A stretch of 64,000 bases of DNA from Streptomyces eurythermus (GTDB taxonomy: Bacteria > Actinomycetota > Actinomycetes > Streptomycetales > Streptomycetaceae). The notes below the pieces were generated by a model, which was not told the origin of the DNA, did no database searches, and was given only the letters and a program-made list of their open reading frames with translations. The stretch covers positions 220,664-284,663 of the forward strand of contig NZ_BMSK01000001.1 in NCBI RefSeq assembly GCF_014649115.1. The letters are read 5' to 3'. The position numbers were made by a program, and so were the translations under genes. This document shows, piece after piece, positions 27,010 through 34,448 of the stretch. Each line of letters opens with the position of its first letter. Position 1 is the first letter of the stretch.

Positions 27010-27948
27010 ATGAGCACCCACTCCCGTCTGCGCGCCTTCGGTACGCGCGAGGTCGGCCCCGGCAAGCCCGTCTACATCTGCGGCGAGATCGGCATCAACC
27101 ACAACGGTGAGCTGGAGAACGCCTTCAAGCTGATCGACGCCGCCGCCGAGGCCGGCTGCGACGCCGTGAAGTTCCAGAAGCGCACCCCCGAGATCTGCAC
27201 CCCCCGCGACCAGTGGGACATCGAGCGCGACACCCCCTGGGGCCGGATGACCTACATCGACTACCGCCACCGGGTGGAGTTCGGCGAGGACGAGTACCGG
27301 CAGATCGACGCGTACTGCAAGGAGAAGGGGATCGACTGGTTCGCCTCCCCGTGGGACACCGAGGCCGTCGCCTTCCTGGAGAAGTTCGACCTGCCCGCCC
27401 ACAAGGTGGCGTCCGCCTCCCTGACCGACGACGAGCTGCTGCGCGCCCTGCGCGCCACCGGCCGCACGGTCATCCTCTCCACCGGCATGTCCACCCCCAA
27501 GCAGATCCGCCACGCGGTGGAGGTCCTGGGCAGCGACAACATCCTGCTCTGCCACGCCACCTCCACCTACCCGGCCAAGGCCGAGGAGCTGAACCTCCGC
27601 GTGATCAACACGCTGGAGAAGGAGTACCCGAACGTCCCGATCGGCTACTCCGGCCACGAGACCGGCCTGCAGACCACCCTCGCCGCGGTCGCGCTCGGGG
27701 CGACCTTCGTCGAGCGCCACATCACCCTGGACCGCGCCATGTGGGGCTCCGACCAGGCCGCCTCCGTGGAGCCGCAGGGCCTTCAGCGCCTGGTCCGCGA
27801 CATCCGCACCATCGAGGCCTCCCTCGGCGACGGCGTCAAGAAGGTCTACGACTCCGAGCTGGGCCCGATGAAGAAGCTGCGCCGGGTCCCCGGTGTCGTC
27901 GCGGACGCCGAGATCGCCGCGGCGGCCGGCGAGCCGGTCACGGTGTGA
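27010..27948 (+). CDS. neuB: NeuB-type nonulosonic acid synthase, no SAF domain
   Basis: A 312-residue PEP-dependent aldolase-type synthase. The (beta/alpha)8 barrel shows PVYICGEIGINHNGELENAFKLID, DAVKFQKRTPE, WFASPWDTEAVAFLEKF, HKVASASLTDDELL, LSTGMSTPKQI and IGYSGHETGLQTTLAAVALGATFVERHITLDR. Most sialic acid synthases carry an additional antifreeze-like SAF domain of about 60-70 residues. Here the protein stops shortly after the barrel. Condensation of PEP with mannose-6-phosphate to give Kdn-9-phosphate is a plausible reaction given the fused phosphatase next door. It starts at ATG 27010. Confidence 0.9.
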   Translation: MSTHSRLRAFGTREVGPGKPVYICGEIGINHNGELENAFKLIDAAAEAGCDAVKFQKRTPEICTPRDQWDIERDTPWGRMTYIDYRHRVEFGEDEYRQIDAYCKEKGIDWFASPWDTEAVAFLEKFDLPAHKVASASLTDDELLRALRATGRTVILSTGMSTPKQIRHAVEVLGSDNILLCHATSTYPAKAEELNLRVINTLEKEYPNVPIGYSGHETGLQTTLAAVALGATFVERHITLDRAMWGSDQAASVEPQGLQRLVRDIRTIEASLGDGVKKVYDSELGPMKKLRRVPGVVADAEIAAAAGEPVTV

Positions 27949-27983
27949 ATCCAGGTCACTGACGACGGGACGGTCGTACGCCG

Positions 27984-29822
27984 ATGAGCCCCCGCGCCGG
28001 TCAGGCCGGCCACCCCGCCCGCACGCTCGCCTTCGTGGAGAGCCCGGTGCAGCTGCTGAACGTACTGGAGTGGGCCCACCTGCACGCCGCCCGGACACCG
28101 GCCGGCGCGCGAGCAGAGGAGGGAGCGGACCGCGCCGCGCCACCGGGCACCGGCGGCGCGGAACGGCCGATAGCGGCCGGGGCGAGCGGCACCGCCCCGG
28201 CCAGGGCGGCCGGAGCGGGCGGTAGGGGTACGACGGACGGCGCGGGCGGCACGGATACGGCGGCTGCGGGCCCGGCCACGGCGGCCCAGCCCGCCGGCAC
28301 GGACCGGGCCAGTGCGGGCTGTCCCGTCGGCGCGGATCCGGCCATGGCGGGCTGTCCCGTCGGTACCGATCCGGCCATGGCGGGCTGTCCCGTCGGCGCG
28401 GACCGGGCCACGGTGGCCCAGCCCGTCGGCACGGACCCGGCCACGGCGGGTTGTCCCGTCGGCGCGGACCGGGCCACGGCGGCCCAGCCCGTCGGCGCGG
28501 ATCCGGACACGGCGGGCTGTCCCGTCGGCACCGATCCGGCCACGGCGGGCCGTCCCGTCGGCGCGGACCGGGCCAGTGCGGGCTGTCCCGCCGGCACGGA
28601 CCCGGCCACGGCGGGCTGTCCCGTCGGCACCGATCCGGCCACGGCGGGCCGTCCCGTCGGCGCGGATCCGGACACGGCCGCCTGGCCGGGCGGCGTCGAT
28701 CCGGCCACGGCCCTGATGCCGGGGCAGGCCGCTCCCGTCCCCGCCCCGGCCCTGCCCGCATCCGCCGCGCTCGGCGCCGTGCCCGCGCAGTCCCGGCGGG
28801 CCGCGGTCCGCCGGGCGCTGGGCCGGCGGGCGGCGGGGGACCGTGCGCCGGCGGCGGGCGCGGACCTCACCGTCGTCGTGCTGGCCCCGACCGACCCCAT
28901 GACCCGGGGCCAGCTGCGCCGCATGGCCGACCTGGCCCGGGAGGAGGGGTACCGGGTGCGCTGGGAGGAGGCGCGGGGCGGCACGACCGCGCCCTTCCAC
29001 ACCATCGGCGGACTGGCGGGCGTGCTGCGCCGGGCCGGCCGCATCGTCATGGGGGACCCGTTCTCCCGCTACGTACAGCTGCTGCTGACGATCACCCGGG
29101 CCAAGGACCTGGTCGTGGTCGACGACGGCACCGCGACGATGGAATTCGTCGCCCAGCTGGCCCGCGGCGAACGCCTGGTCCGCTGGCACCGCAAGGGCGG
29201 CCGGCCCGGCGCCCGCGACCTGCTCTTCGCTCCGGTCTCCTCCTCCGCCCGGCGCCGCCTCACCCCGAGCGACCGGCGGCGCGTCGAGGTGTTCTCCTCC
29301 ATGCCGGTGTCCGAGATCCCGGACGGCGTCACGGTCACCGCCAACGACTTCGCCTGGACCCGCGCCCGCTTCGGCCCGCCCACCGTCACGGCAGGCGCCG
29401 ACATGGTCGGCACCTCGCTGGTGGAGACCGGGGTGGTGGACGGCGAGCGCTATCTGGAGGCCGTCCGCGCCCTGGCCAAGGCGCACGGCGCCACCCGCTA
29501 CTTCGCCCACCGCCGCGAGCACCCCGACAAGCTGCGCCGGCTGGCCGCCGAGACCGGACTGGAGATAGTGCGCCCGGAACTCCCGCTGGAGCTGATCGCC
29601 CGGCGCGGACCCGTCGGCCGTACGATCCTCAGCTTCCCCTCCACGGTCGTCCACACCCTCCCGCTGGCCCTGGCCGGCACGGGGGTGCGCGTGGCGGTGT
29701 GCGACATCGACCCGGCCTGGCTCACGGACACCGCCTCCCCACGCGCCCAGGGCTTCCTGTCCGGGGTGACCGGAACGGCCCGCGACGTACACCGGCTGGC
29801 GGCGGTGACGAGCCCGGCGTAG
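27984..29822 (+). CDS. Polysialyltransferase-like protein split by a repeat insert
   Basis: A 612-residue protein. The first strand-helix unit, TLAFVESPVQLLNVLEWAHLHA, is normal for this glycosyltransferase class. It is followed by an Ala/Gly/Thr stretch and thirteen 11-residue repeats (codons 100-242). The fold then resumes at ADLTVVVLAPTDPMTRGQLRRMADLA. Motifs in the resumed part are VVVDDGTATMEFV (acidic-acidic-Gly) and YFAHRREHPDKLRRL (HP), followed by ILSFPSTVVHTLPLAL. Without the insert it would be about 400 residues, a normal length. It is the last gene of the synthase/synthetase run and probably initiates or elongates the polymer. The ATG at 27984 has only a weak ribosome-binding site. 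Confidence 0.82.
   Translation: MSPRAGQAGHPARTLAFVESPVQLLNVLEWAHLHAARTPAGARAEEGADRAAPPGTGGAERPIAAGASGTAPARAAGAGGRGTTDGAGGTDTAAAGPATAAQPAGTDRASAGCPVGADPAMAGCPVGTDPAMAGCPVGADRATVAQPVGTDPATAGCPVGADRATAAQPVGADPDTAGCPVGTDPATAGRPVGADRASAGCPAGTDPATAGCPVGTDPATAGRPVGADPDTAAWPGGVDPATALMPGQAAPVPAPALPASAALGAVPAQSRRAAVRRALGRRAAGDRAPAAGADLTVVVLAPTDPMTRGQLRRMADLAREEGYRVRWEEARGGTTAPFHTIGGLAGVLRRAGRIVMGDPFSRYVQLLLTITRAKDLVVVDDGTATMEFVAQLARGERLVRWHRKGGRPGARDLLFAPVSSSARRRLTPSDRRRVEVFSSMPVSEIPDGVTVTANDFAWTRARFGPPTVTAGADMVGTSLVETGVVDGERYLEAVRALAKAHGATRYFAHRREHPDKLRRLAAETGLEIVRPELPLELIARRGPVGRTILSFPSTVVHTLPLALAGTGVRVAVCDIDPAWLTDTASPRAQGFLSGVTGTARDVHRLAAVTSPA
28281..28709 (+). repeat. Thirteen tandem 33-bp units inside the 27984 gene
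   Basis: Thirteen consecutive 33-bp units, each encoding 11 residues with consensus AGCPVGTDPAT. Variable positions are C/R/Q, T/A, P/R and the last residue. Units differ by scattered substitutions but keep length exactly, so the reading frame is never lost. The first unit reads AAQPAGTDRAS and the last AAWPGGVDPAT. Copy number probably varies between strains. Confidence 0.95.
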
Positions 29823-30137
29823 CACTCCCGGCTCCCCTGCATTCGGTCACGAGTTTCGTTGCCGGTGCAACGAGGTGACGGGTGGCGGGGAGGACGACAC
29901 CGCACCCGGATGAAGAAGAGGAACCCGCACAAACTCAGCCTGATGCTCGTGGATACGGCGCGCGTGATCCCGGCGAGGCGTGGTATGCGTGGAAGGAGAG
30001 AAACAGAGGGTTTACCCGCCAGAGTCCGCAGCCATGCGTCCGCCGGTCAGATTTACGTCCCCTAACGGGCTGAACTTTCGTCATTCCAGGGGAAGTTGGC
30101 CTGCGGGCGTCCTACCCTTCAGAGGGTGAAGCAATTG
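29823..30137. other. Intergenic region before the amidohydrolase
   Basis: 315 nt with no convincing gene. A perfect inverted repeat TCGTTGC-CGGT-GCAACGA lies at 29856-29873, 34 nt past the 27984 stop. It could be a terminator stem or an operator. The middle (29930-30070) is relatively AT-rich and should contain the promoter of the 30138 gene, but no clear -35/-10 was found. A short open frame from 29859 has no family resemblance and is left out. Confidence 0.55.
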
Positions 30138-31373
30138 ATGTCGCAAGAGTCCGGGTCCGGCCTTCCGGGGGATGTGCTCCCCGGCGTGCTGAGCGAGTCG
30201 CTGCACGCCGAACTCGTCGCGTTCCGGCGCGACTTGCACATGCACCCAGAGCTGGGCAACCAGGAGTTCCGTACGACCGCCGCCATCAAGGAACGGCTGG
30301 AGCGGGCCGGGCTCAGGCCCCGGGTGCTCGCGTCCGGGACCGGACTCGTCTGCGACATCGGGCTCGCGGAGGGCGAGCGGCCCGAGGAACCGCTGCTCGC
30401 GCTCCGCGCCGACATCGACGCGCTGCCCATCCCGGACACCAAGGACGGCTGCGCGTACCGCTCGACCGTGCCGGACCGGGCGCACGCCTGCGGTCACGAC
30501 GTGCACACCACCGTCGTCCTCGGTGCCGGGCTGGTCCTCGCCGACCTGCACGCCAAGGGCCTGCTGCCGCGCCCGGTGCGGCTGGTCTTCCAGCCCGCCG
30601 AGGAGGTGCTGCCCGGCGGCGCCCTGTCCTCCATCGCCGACGGCGTGCTGACCGACGTCGGCCGGATCCTCGCGGTGCACTGCGACCCGAGGGTGGAGGC
30701 CGGGAAGGTCGGGCTGCGGACCGGGGCGATCACCAGCGCCTGCGACTGCCTGGAGGTCGCGCTCGACGGCCCCGGCGGGCACACCGCCCGGCCGCACCTG
30801 ACCACCGACCTGGTCACGGCCGCCGCCCGGGTCGCCGTCGACGTGCCCGCGCTGATCGCCCGCCGGGTCGACACCCGCGTCGGCCTCGCCCTCACCTGGG
30901 GCCGGATCGAGTCCGGGCACGCGCCGAACGTGGTCCCGCAGCACGCGGAGCTGTCCGGAACCGTGCGCTGCCTGGACCTGGAGACCTGGCGGCACGCCCC
31001 CGACATCGTGCACGCGGCCATCGACGAGGTCGCCACCCTGCACCGGGCCAAGTCCGAGATCACCTATGTGCGCGGGGTGCCGCCGGTCGTCAACGACCGG
31101 CAGTCCACCGAGCTGCTGCACCGGGCCATGGTCGCCCGGCGCGGCACCAAGTCGGTGGAGACCACCCAGCAGAGCCTCGGCGGCGAGGACTTCTCCTGGT
31201 ACCTGGAGCACGTGCCGGGCGCGCTGGCCCGGCTCGGTGTGCGGCGGCCCGGCGAGCACCGGGTCCGCGACCTGCACCAGGGCGACTTCGACGCCGACGA
31301 GCACGCGATCACGGTGGGCGTGGAGATGTTCACCGCCGCCGCCTTCCTGGACGCGGCCACGGCGGAGAGGTGA
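30138..31373 (+). CDS. M20-family amidohydrolase
   Basis: A 411-residue metal-dependent amidohydrolase related to hippurate and N-acyl-amino-acid hydrolases. Visible motifs are RRDLHMHPELGNQEFRTT, LLALRADIDALPI, DRAHACGHDVHTTVVLGAG (metal ligands), LVFQPAEEVLPGGA and GGEDFSWYLEHVPGA. The dimerisation domain begins near GPGGHTARPHLTTDL. It is a stand-alone gene between the glycopolymer locus and the nucleoside operon, and its substrate cannot be inferred. ATG 30138 is used; GTG 30126 would add four residues. Confidence 0.9.
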   Translation: MSQESGSGLPGDVLPGVLSESLHAELVAFRRDLHMHPELGNQEFRTTAAIKERLERAGLRPRVLASGTGLVCDIGLAEGERPEEPLLALRADIDALPIPDTKDGCAYRSTVPDRAHACGHDVHTTVVLGAGLVLADLHAKGLLPRPVRLVFQPAEEVLPGGALSSIADGVLTDVGRILAVHCDPRVEAGKVGLRTGAITSACDCLEVALDGPGGHTARPHLTTDLVTAAARVAVDVPALIARRVDTRVGLALTWGRIESGHAPNVVPQHAELSGTVRCLDLETWRHAPDIVHAAIDEVATLHRAKSEITYVRGVPPVVNDRQSTELLHRAMVARRGTKSVETTQQSLGGEDFSWYLEHVPGALARLGVRRPGEHRVRDLHQGDFDADEHAITVGVEMFTAAAFLDAATAER

Positions 31374-31673
31374 CGGGAGGCCCCTGACGGAGACAGGCCG
31401 GACGGCCCCCCGGGGCCGTTCCCCCCTCCGGCGCAACACGGACGCAAGCCATTCGCACACGCACGGCGACCCGGCTCGTATACGACCCGGACTCCGAGTT
31501 CAGATGGTGTTTGCCTCGAATCGATAACGGCTTCGCGAGAGGGTTTTTTGCGACATCTACGCGCGTTACGATGCCGCGAAGCCGACGCCGAAGGGGCGAC
31601 TCGGCCGGAGCACTGACATGGTGCTCCCATCAAGCGCCGACATGGCGCTCAGGTCAGGTGAAGGAGCCTTCCC
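31374..31673. other. Intergenic region before the nucleoside operon
   Basis: 300 nt without a gene. It holds a hairpin (ACGGCCCC 31402-31409 with GGGGCCGT 31412-31419) ending the amidohydrolase unit, a run of six T near 31544, the palindrome at 31557 and a -10-like TACGAT at 31567-31572. The ribosome-binding site GAAGGAG sits near 31660 before the GTG of the Bmp gene. An untranslated leader of about 95 nt is implied. Confidence 0.6.
31557..31568. promoter_or_regulatory. Nucleoside-regulon operator, bmpA site (variant)
   Basis: CTACGCGCGTTA matches the palindrome CTACGCGCGTAG at 10 of 12 positions. It overlaps the upstream edge of the -10-like TACGAT at 31567, about 105 nt before the GTG start, which is a typical repressor position. 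Confidence 0.7.
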
Positions 31674-32726
31674 GTGCGCCGGGTAGCCAAGCTTTCTGCT
31701 GCGTGTATCGCGTCCGCAGCTCTCGCCGTGACTGCCACTGCCTGTGGCAGCACCTCCTCCGAGAAGGAGTCCTCCTCGTCCTCCGGTGGCGGCAAGGGGG
31801 TCAAGGTCGGCCTCGCCTTCGACGTCGGCGGCCGTGGCGACCGCTCCTTCAACGACTCCGCCGCGCGCGGCGCCGACAAGGCGAAGGGCGAGTTCGGCGG
31901 CGAGATCAAGGAGCTGACCGCCAAGACCTCGGACACCGAGGCCGACCGCGAGCAGCGCCTGTCGGACCTCGCGGAGGCCGGCTACAACCCGATCGTCGGC
32001 ATCGGCTACGCCTACGCCGCCTCCATGACCAAGGTCGCCGCGAGGTACCCGAAGACCAGCTTCGGCATCGTCGACTCGGTGGTGGACGGCAAGAACGTCA
32101 ACAGCATCACCTTCACCGAGGAGCAGGGCTCCTACCTGGCCGGTGTCGCCGCCGCGCTGAAGAGCAAGTCGAAGCACGTCGGCTTCATCGGCGGTGTCGA
32201 CGTCCCGCTGATCAAGAAGTTCGAGGCGGGCTACCTCCAGGGCGTCAAGGACACCGACCCGAAGATCAAGGTCGACACCCAGTACCTGTCGCACGGCTCG
32301 GACACCTCCGGCTTCGCCAGCCCCGACAAGGGCAAGGAGGCCGCGCAGGGCATGCTGGACAACGGCGCCGACGTCGTCTACACGGCGGCCGGCTCCTCCG
32401 GCAACGGCGCCATCGAGGCCGTCGCGGGCAAGAAGGGCGCCTGGGCGATAGGCGTGGACTCGGACCAGTACAACGTTCCGGGTCTGGCCAAGTACAAGAA
32501 CTCGATCCTGACCTCGATGGTCAAGAACGTCGACCTCGGCGTGTACGACTTCGTCAAGTCGGTCCACGACGGCAAGCCGCTGAGCGGCACCCACACCTAC
32601 GCGCTCGCCCAGGACGGCGTGAAGCTGTCCCCGAGCGGCGGCTTCATCGACGACATCCAGGCCAAGCTGGACGAGGCGAAGAAGAAGATCGTCGACGGCT
32701 CCATCAAGGTCAAGACCACCCCGTGA
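31674..32726 (+). CDS. Nucleoside ABC transporter substrate-binding lipoprotein (BMP family)
   Basis: A 350-residue lipoprotein that captures nucleosides outside the membrane. The signal peptide ends in LAVTATAC, with lipidation at about Cys24, followed by a Ser/Glu/Gly linker. The BMP/PnrA domain shows VGLAFDVGGRGDRSFNDSAARG, VGIGYAYAASMTKVAARYP, TFTEEQGSYLAGVAAAL, VGFIGGVDVPLIKKFEAGYLQGV and VVYTAAGSSGNGAIEA. It precedes the ATPase, two permeases, cytidine deaminase and thymidine phosphorylase, so ribo- or deoxyribonucleosides are the likely ligands. A strong hairpin follows it, which may keep its level above that of the membrane parts. Confidence 0.93.
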   Translation: MRRVAKLSAACIASAALAVTATACGSTSSEKESSSSSGGGKGVKVGLAFDVGGRGDRSFNDSAARGADKAKGEFGGEIKELTAKTSDTEADREQRLSDLAEAGYNPIVGIGYAYAASMTKVAARYPKTSFGIVDSVVDGKNVNSITFTEEQGSYLAGVAAALKSKSKHVGFIGGVDVPLIKKFEAGYLQGVKDTDPKIKVDTQYLSHGSDTSGFASPDKGKEAAQGMLDNGADVVYTAAGSSGNGAIEAVAGKKGAWAIGVDSDQYNVPGLAKYKNSILTSMVKNVDLGVYDFVKSVHDGKPLSGTHTYALAQDGVKLSPSGGFIDDIQAKLDEAKKKIVDGSIKVKTTP

Positions 32727-32749
32727 CCTGATGGGTCCGCTCGGACCCC

Positions 32750-32786
32750 GGCTCGGCGGGGGGCCTCCCCAGCCCCCCGCCGAGCC
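32750..32786 (+). terminator. Strong hairpin between bmpA and the ABC genes
   Basis: Perfect 15-bp stem GGCTCGGCGGGGGGC (32750-32764) and GCCCCCCGCCGAGCC (32772-32786) with a 7-nt loop, 23 nt past the bmpA stop. It may be a terminator or partial attenuator and mRNA stabiliser, allowing more binding protein than permease. Confidence 0.8.
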
Positions 32787-32803
32787 ATAACAATGTGTCA
32801 ACT

Positions 32804-32815
32804 CTACGCGTGTAG
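32804..32815. promoter_or_regulatory. Nucleoside-regulon operator, ABC-gene site
   Basis: CTACGCGTGTAG, matching the exact palindrome at 11 of 12 positions. It lies past the hairpin and 74 nt before the proposed ATPase start, implying that the ATPase-permease-cdd genes have their own regulated promoter. Confidence 0.75.
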
Positions 32816-32888
32816 CGCGGAGTTGCCGCGCTAGCGTCGCCGACGCCTGCCCCCTCCCCGCAGCCTCTTTCCCCGAGGAGAGTGCGCC

Positions 32889-34448
32889 ATCAACGCGTCC
32901 AGCCCGCCCGCTGCCGTCGAACTGCGCGGCATCACCAAGCGTTTCCCCGGCGTCGTCGCCAACCGCGACATCGACATCACCGTACGCACGGGCACCGTCC
33001 ACGCCCTGTGCGGTGAGAACGGTGCCGGCAAGTCCACCCTGATGAAGATCCTCTACGGCATGCAGCAGCCGGACGAGGGCACCATCACGGTCAACGGCGA
33101 GCAGGTCGTCCTGCACAACCCCGGCGACGCCATCGCCCGCGGCATCGGCATGGTGCACCAGCACTTCATGCTCGCCGACAACCTCACCGTGCTGGAGAAC
33201 GTCGTCCTCGGCGCGGAGAAGCTGCACGGCATCGGGGGCCGGGCCCGCGCCAGGATCAAGGAGATCTCGGACGCGTACAGCCTGAACGTCCGGCCCGACG
33301 TCCTCGTGGAGGAGCTGGGTGTCGCCGACCGCCAGCGCGTGGAGATCCTCAAGGTCCTCTACCGCGGCGCCCGCACCCTCATCCTCGACGAGCCGACCGC
33401 CGTGCTCGTGCCGCAGGAGGTCGAGGCGCTCTTCGACAACCTGCGCGAGCTGAAGGCCGAGGGCCTCACCGTCATCTTCATCTCCCACAAGCTGGGCGAG
33501 GTGCTGTCGGTCGCCGACGAGATCACCGTCATCCGGCGCGGCACCACCGTCGGCACCGCCGACCCGCGCACCACCACCCCCAAGCAGCTGGCCGAGCTGA
33601 TGGTCGGCAGCGAGCTGCCCAGCCCGGACACCGAGGAGTCCACCGTCACGGACGTCCCGATGCTTCAGCTGGCGGGCCTGCACCTGACGCAGACCGGCCT
33701 CGACGGCATCGAGCGGGTCATCCTCGACGAGATCTCCTTCACCATCCACAAGGGCGAGGTCCTCGGCATCGCCGGCGTGGAGGGCAACGGCCAGTCCGAG
33801 CTGGTCGAGGCGATCATGGGCATGCGGCAGCCCGACGCCGGCGTCATCACGCTCGACGGCGCCGACATCTCGGGCGCCGCCACCCGCGACCGCCGCCTGG
33901 CCGGCATCGGCTACATCCCCGAGGACCGCCACCGCCACGGCCTGCTGCTGGAAGCCCCGCTGTGGGAGAACCGCATCCTCGGCCACGTCAGCGAGAAGCC
34001 CAACTCGCGCGGCGCGCTGCTCGACATCAAGGCGGCCCGCGCCGACACCGAGCGGATCGTCAAGTCGTACGACGTCCGCACCCCCGGCATCGACGTGACC
34101 GCGGCCTCGCTGTCCGGCGGCAACCAGCAGAAGCTGATCGTCGGCCGCGAGATGAGCCACAACCCCAAGCTGCTGATCGCCGCCCACCCCACCCGTGGTG
34201 TGGACGTCGGCGCCCAGGCGGCCATCTGGGACTACATCCGCGAGGCCCGCCGCGAGGGCCTGGCCGTACTGCTGATCTCCGCCGACCTGGACGAGCTGAT
34301 CGGCCTGTCCGACACCCTGCGGGTGATGTACCGGGGCCGTCTGGTCGCCGACGCCGACCCCGCCACCATCACCCCCGAAGAGCTGGGCTCCGCCATGACG
34401 GGTGCGGCCACCGGCCACCTGGAGCACACAGAGGACGACGAGCGATGA
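32889..34448 (+). CDS. Nucleoside ABC transporter ATPase (two ABC domains), likely ATC start
   Basis: A 519-residue ATPase with tandem ABC domains, as in PnrA/BMP and ribose importers. Domain 1 shows HALCGENGAGKSTLMKILYG, a degenerate signature GVADRQRVEIL and Walker B TLILDEPTAVL. Domain 2 shows the degenerate Walker A GVEGNGQSELVEA, the signature LSGGNQQKLIVGRE and an altered Walker B LLIAAHPTRGVDV. Conserved sequence (AVELRGITKRFPGVVAN) begins far upstream of the first ATG (33042), which lies past Walker A. No ATG, GTG or TTG lies between the in-frame TAG at 32832 and this block. ATC 32889 has GAGGAG 8 nt upstream and is the best start. Confidence 0.88.
   Translation: MNASSPPAAVELRGITKRFPGVVANRDIDITVRTGTVHALCGENGAGKSTLMKILYGMQQPDEGTITVNGEQVVLHNPGDAIARGIGMVHQHFMLADNLTVLENVVLGAEKLHGIGGRARARIKEISDAYSLNVRPDVLVEELGVADRQRVEILKVLYRGARTLILDEPTAVLVPQEVEALFDNLRELKAEGLTVIFISHKLGEVLSVADEITVIRRGTTVGTADPRTTTPKQLAELMVGSELPSPDTEESTVTDVPMLQLAGLHLTQTGLDGIERVILDEISFTIHKGEVLGIAGVEGNGQSELVEAIMGMRQPDAGVITLDGADISGAATRDRRLAGIGYIPEDRHRHGLLLEAPLWENRILGHVSEKPNSRGALLDIKAARADTERIVKSYDVRTPGIDVTAASLSGGNQQKLIVGREMSHNPKLLIAAHPTRGVDVGAQAAIWDYIREARREGLAVLLISADLDELIGLSDTLRVMYRGRLVADADPATITPEELGSAMTGAATGHLEHTEDDER

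Noticed and set aside
28281..28709. CRISPR array
   Set aside because: Repeats are contiguous with no spacers, translate in frame within a gene, and no cas genes are present.
28312..28716. Open frame in a shifted register through the 33-bp repeats
   Set aside because: Any frame stays open across repeats whose unit is a multiple of three. Only the long frame joins conserved enzyme sequence on both sides.
25747..28761. 1004-codon minus-strand frame opposite neuA, neuB and the repeat gene
   Set aside because: It spans three recognisable plus-strand genes, and its repeats are just the antisense of the 33-bp array.
18232..29822. Sialic acid (Neu5Ac) capsule mimicry cluster
   Set aside because: No NeuC epimerase or NeuD acetyltransferase is present, and the fused phosphatase points to a 9-phosphate (Kdn-type) route instead.
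29859..30065. Small ORF before the amidohydrolase
   Set aside because: It has an Arg-rich translation with no family resemblance and no ribosome-binding site, so I treated it as non-coding.
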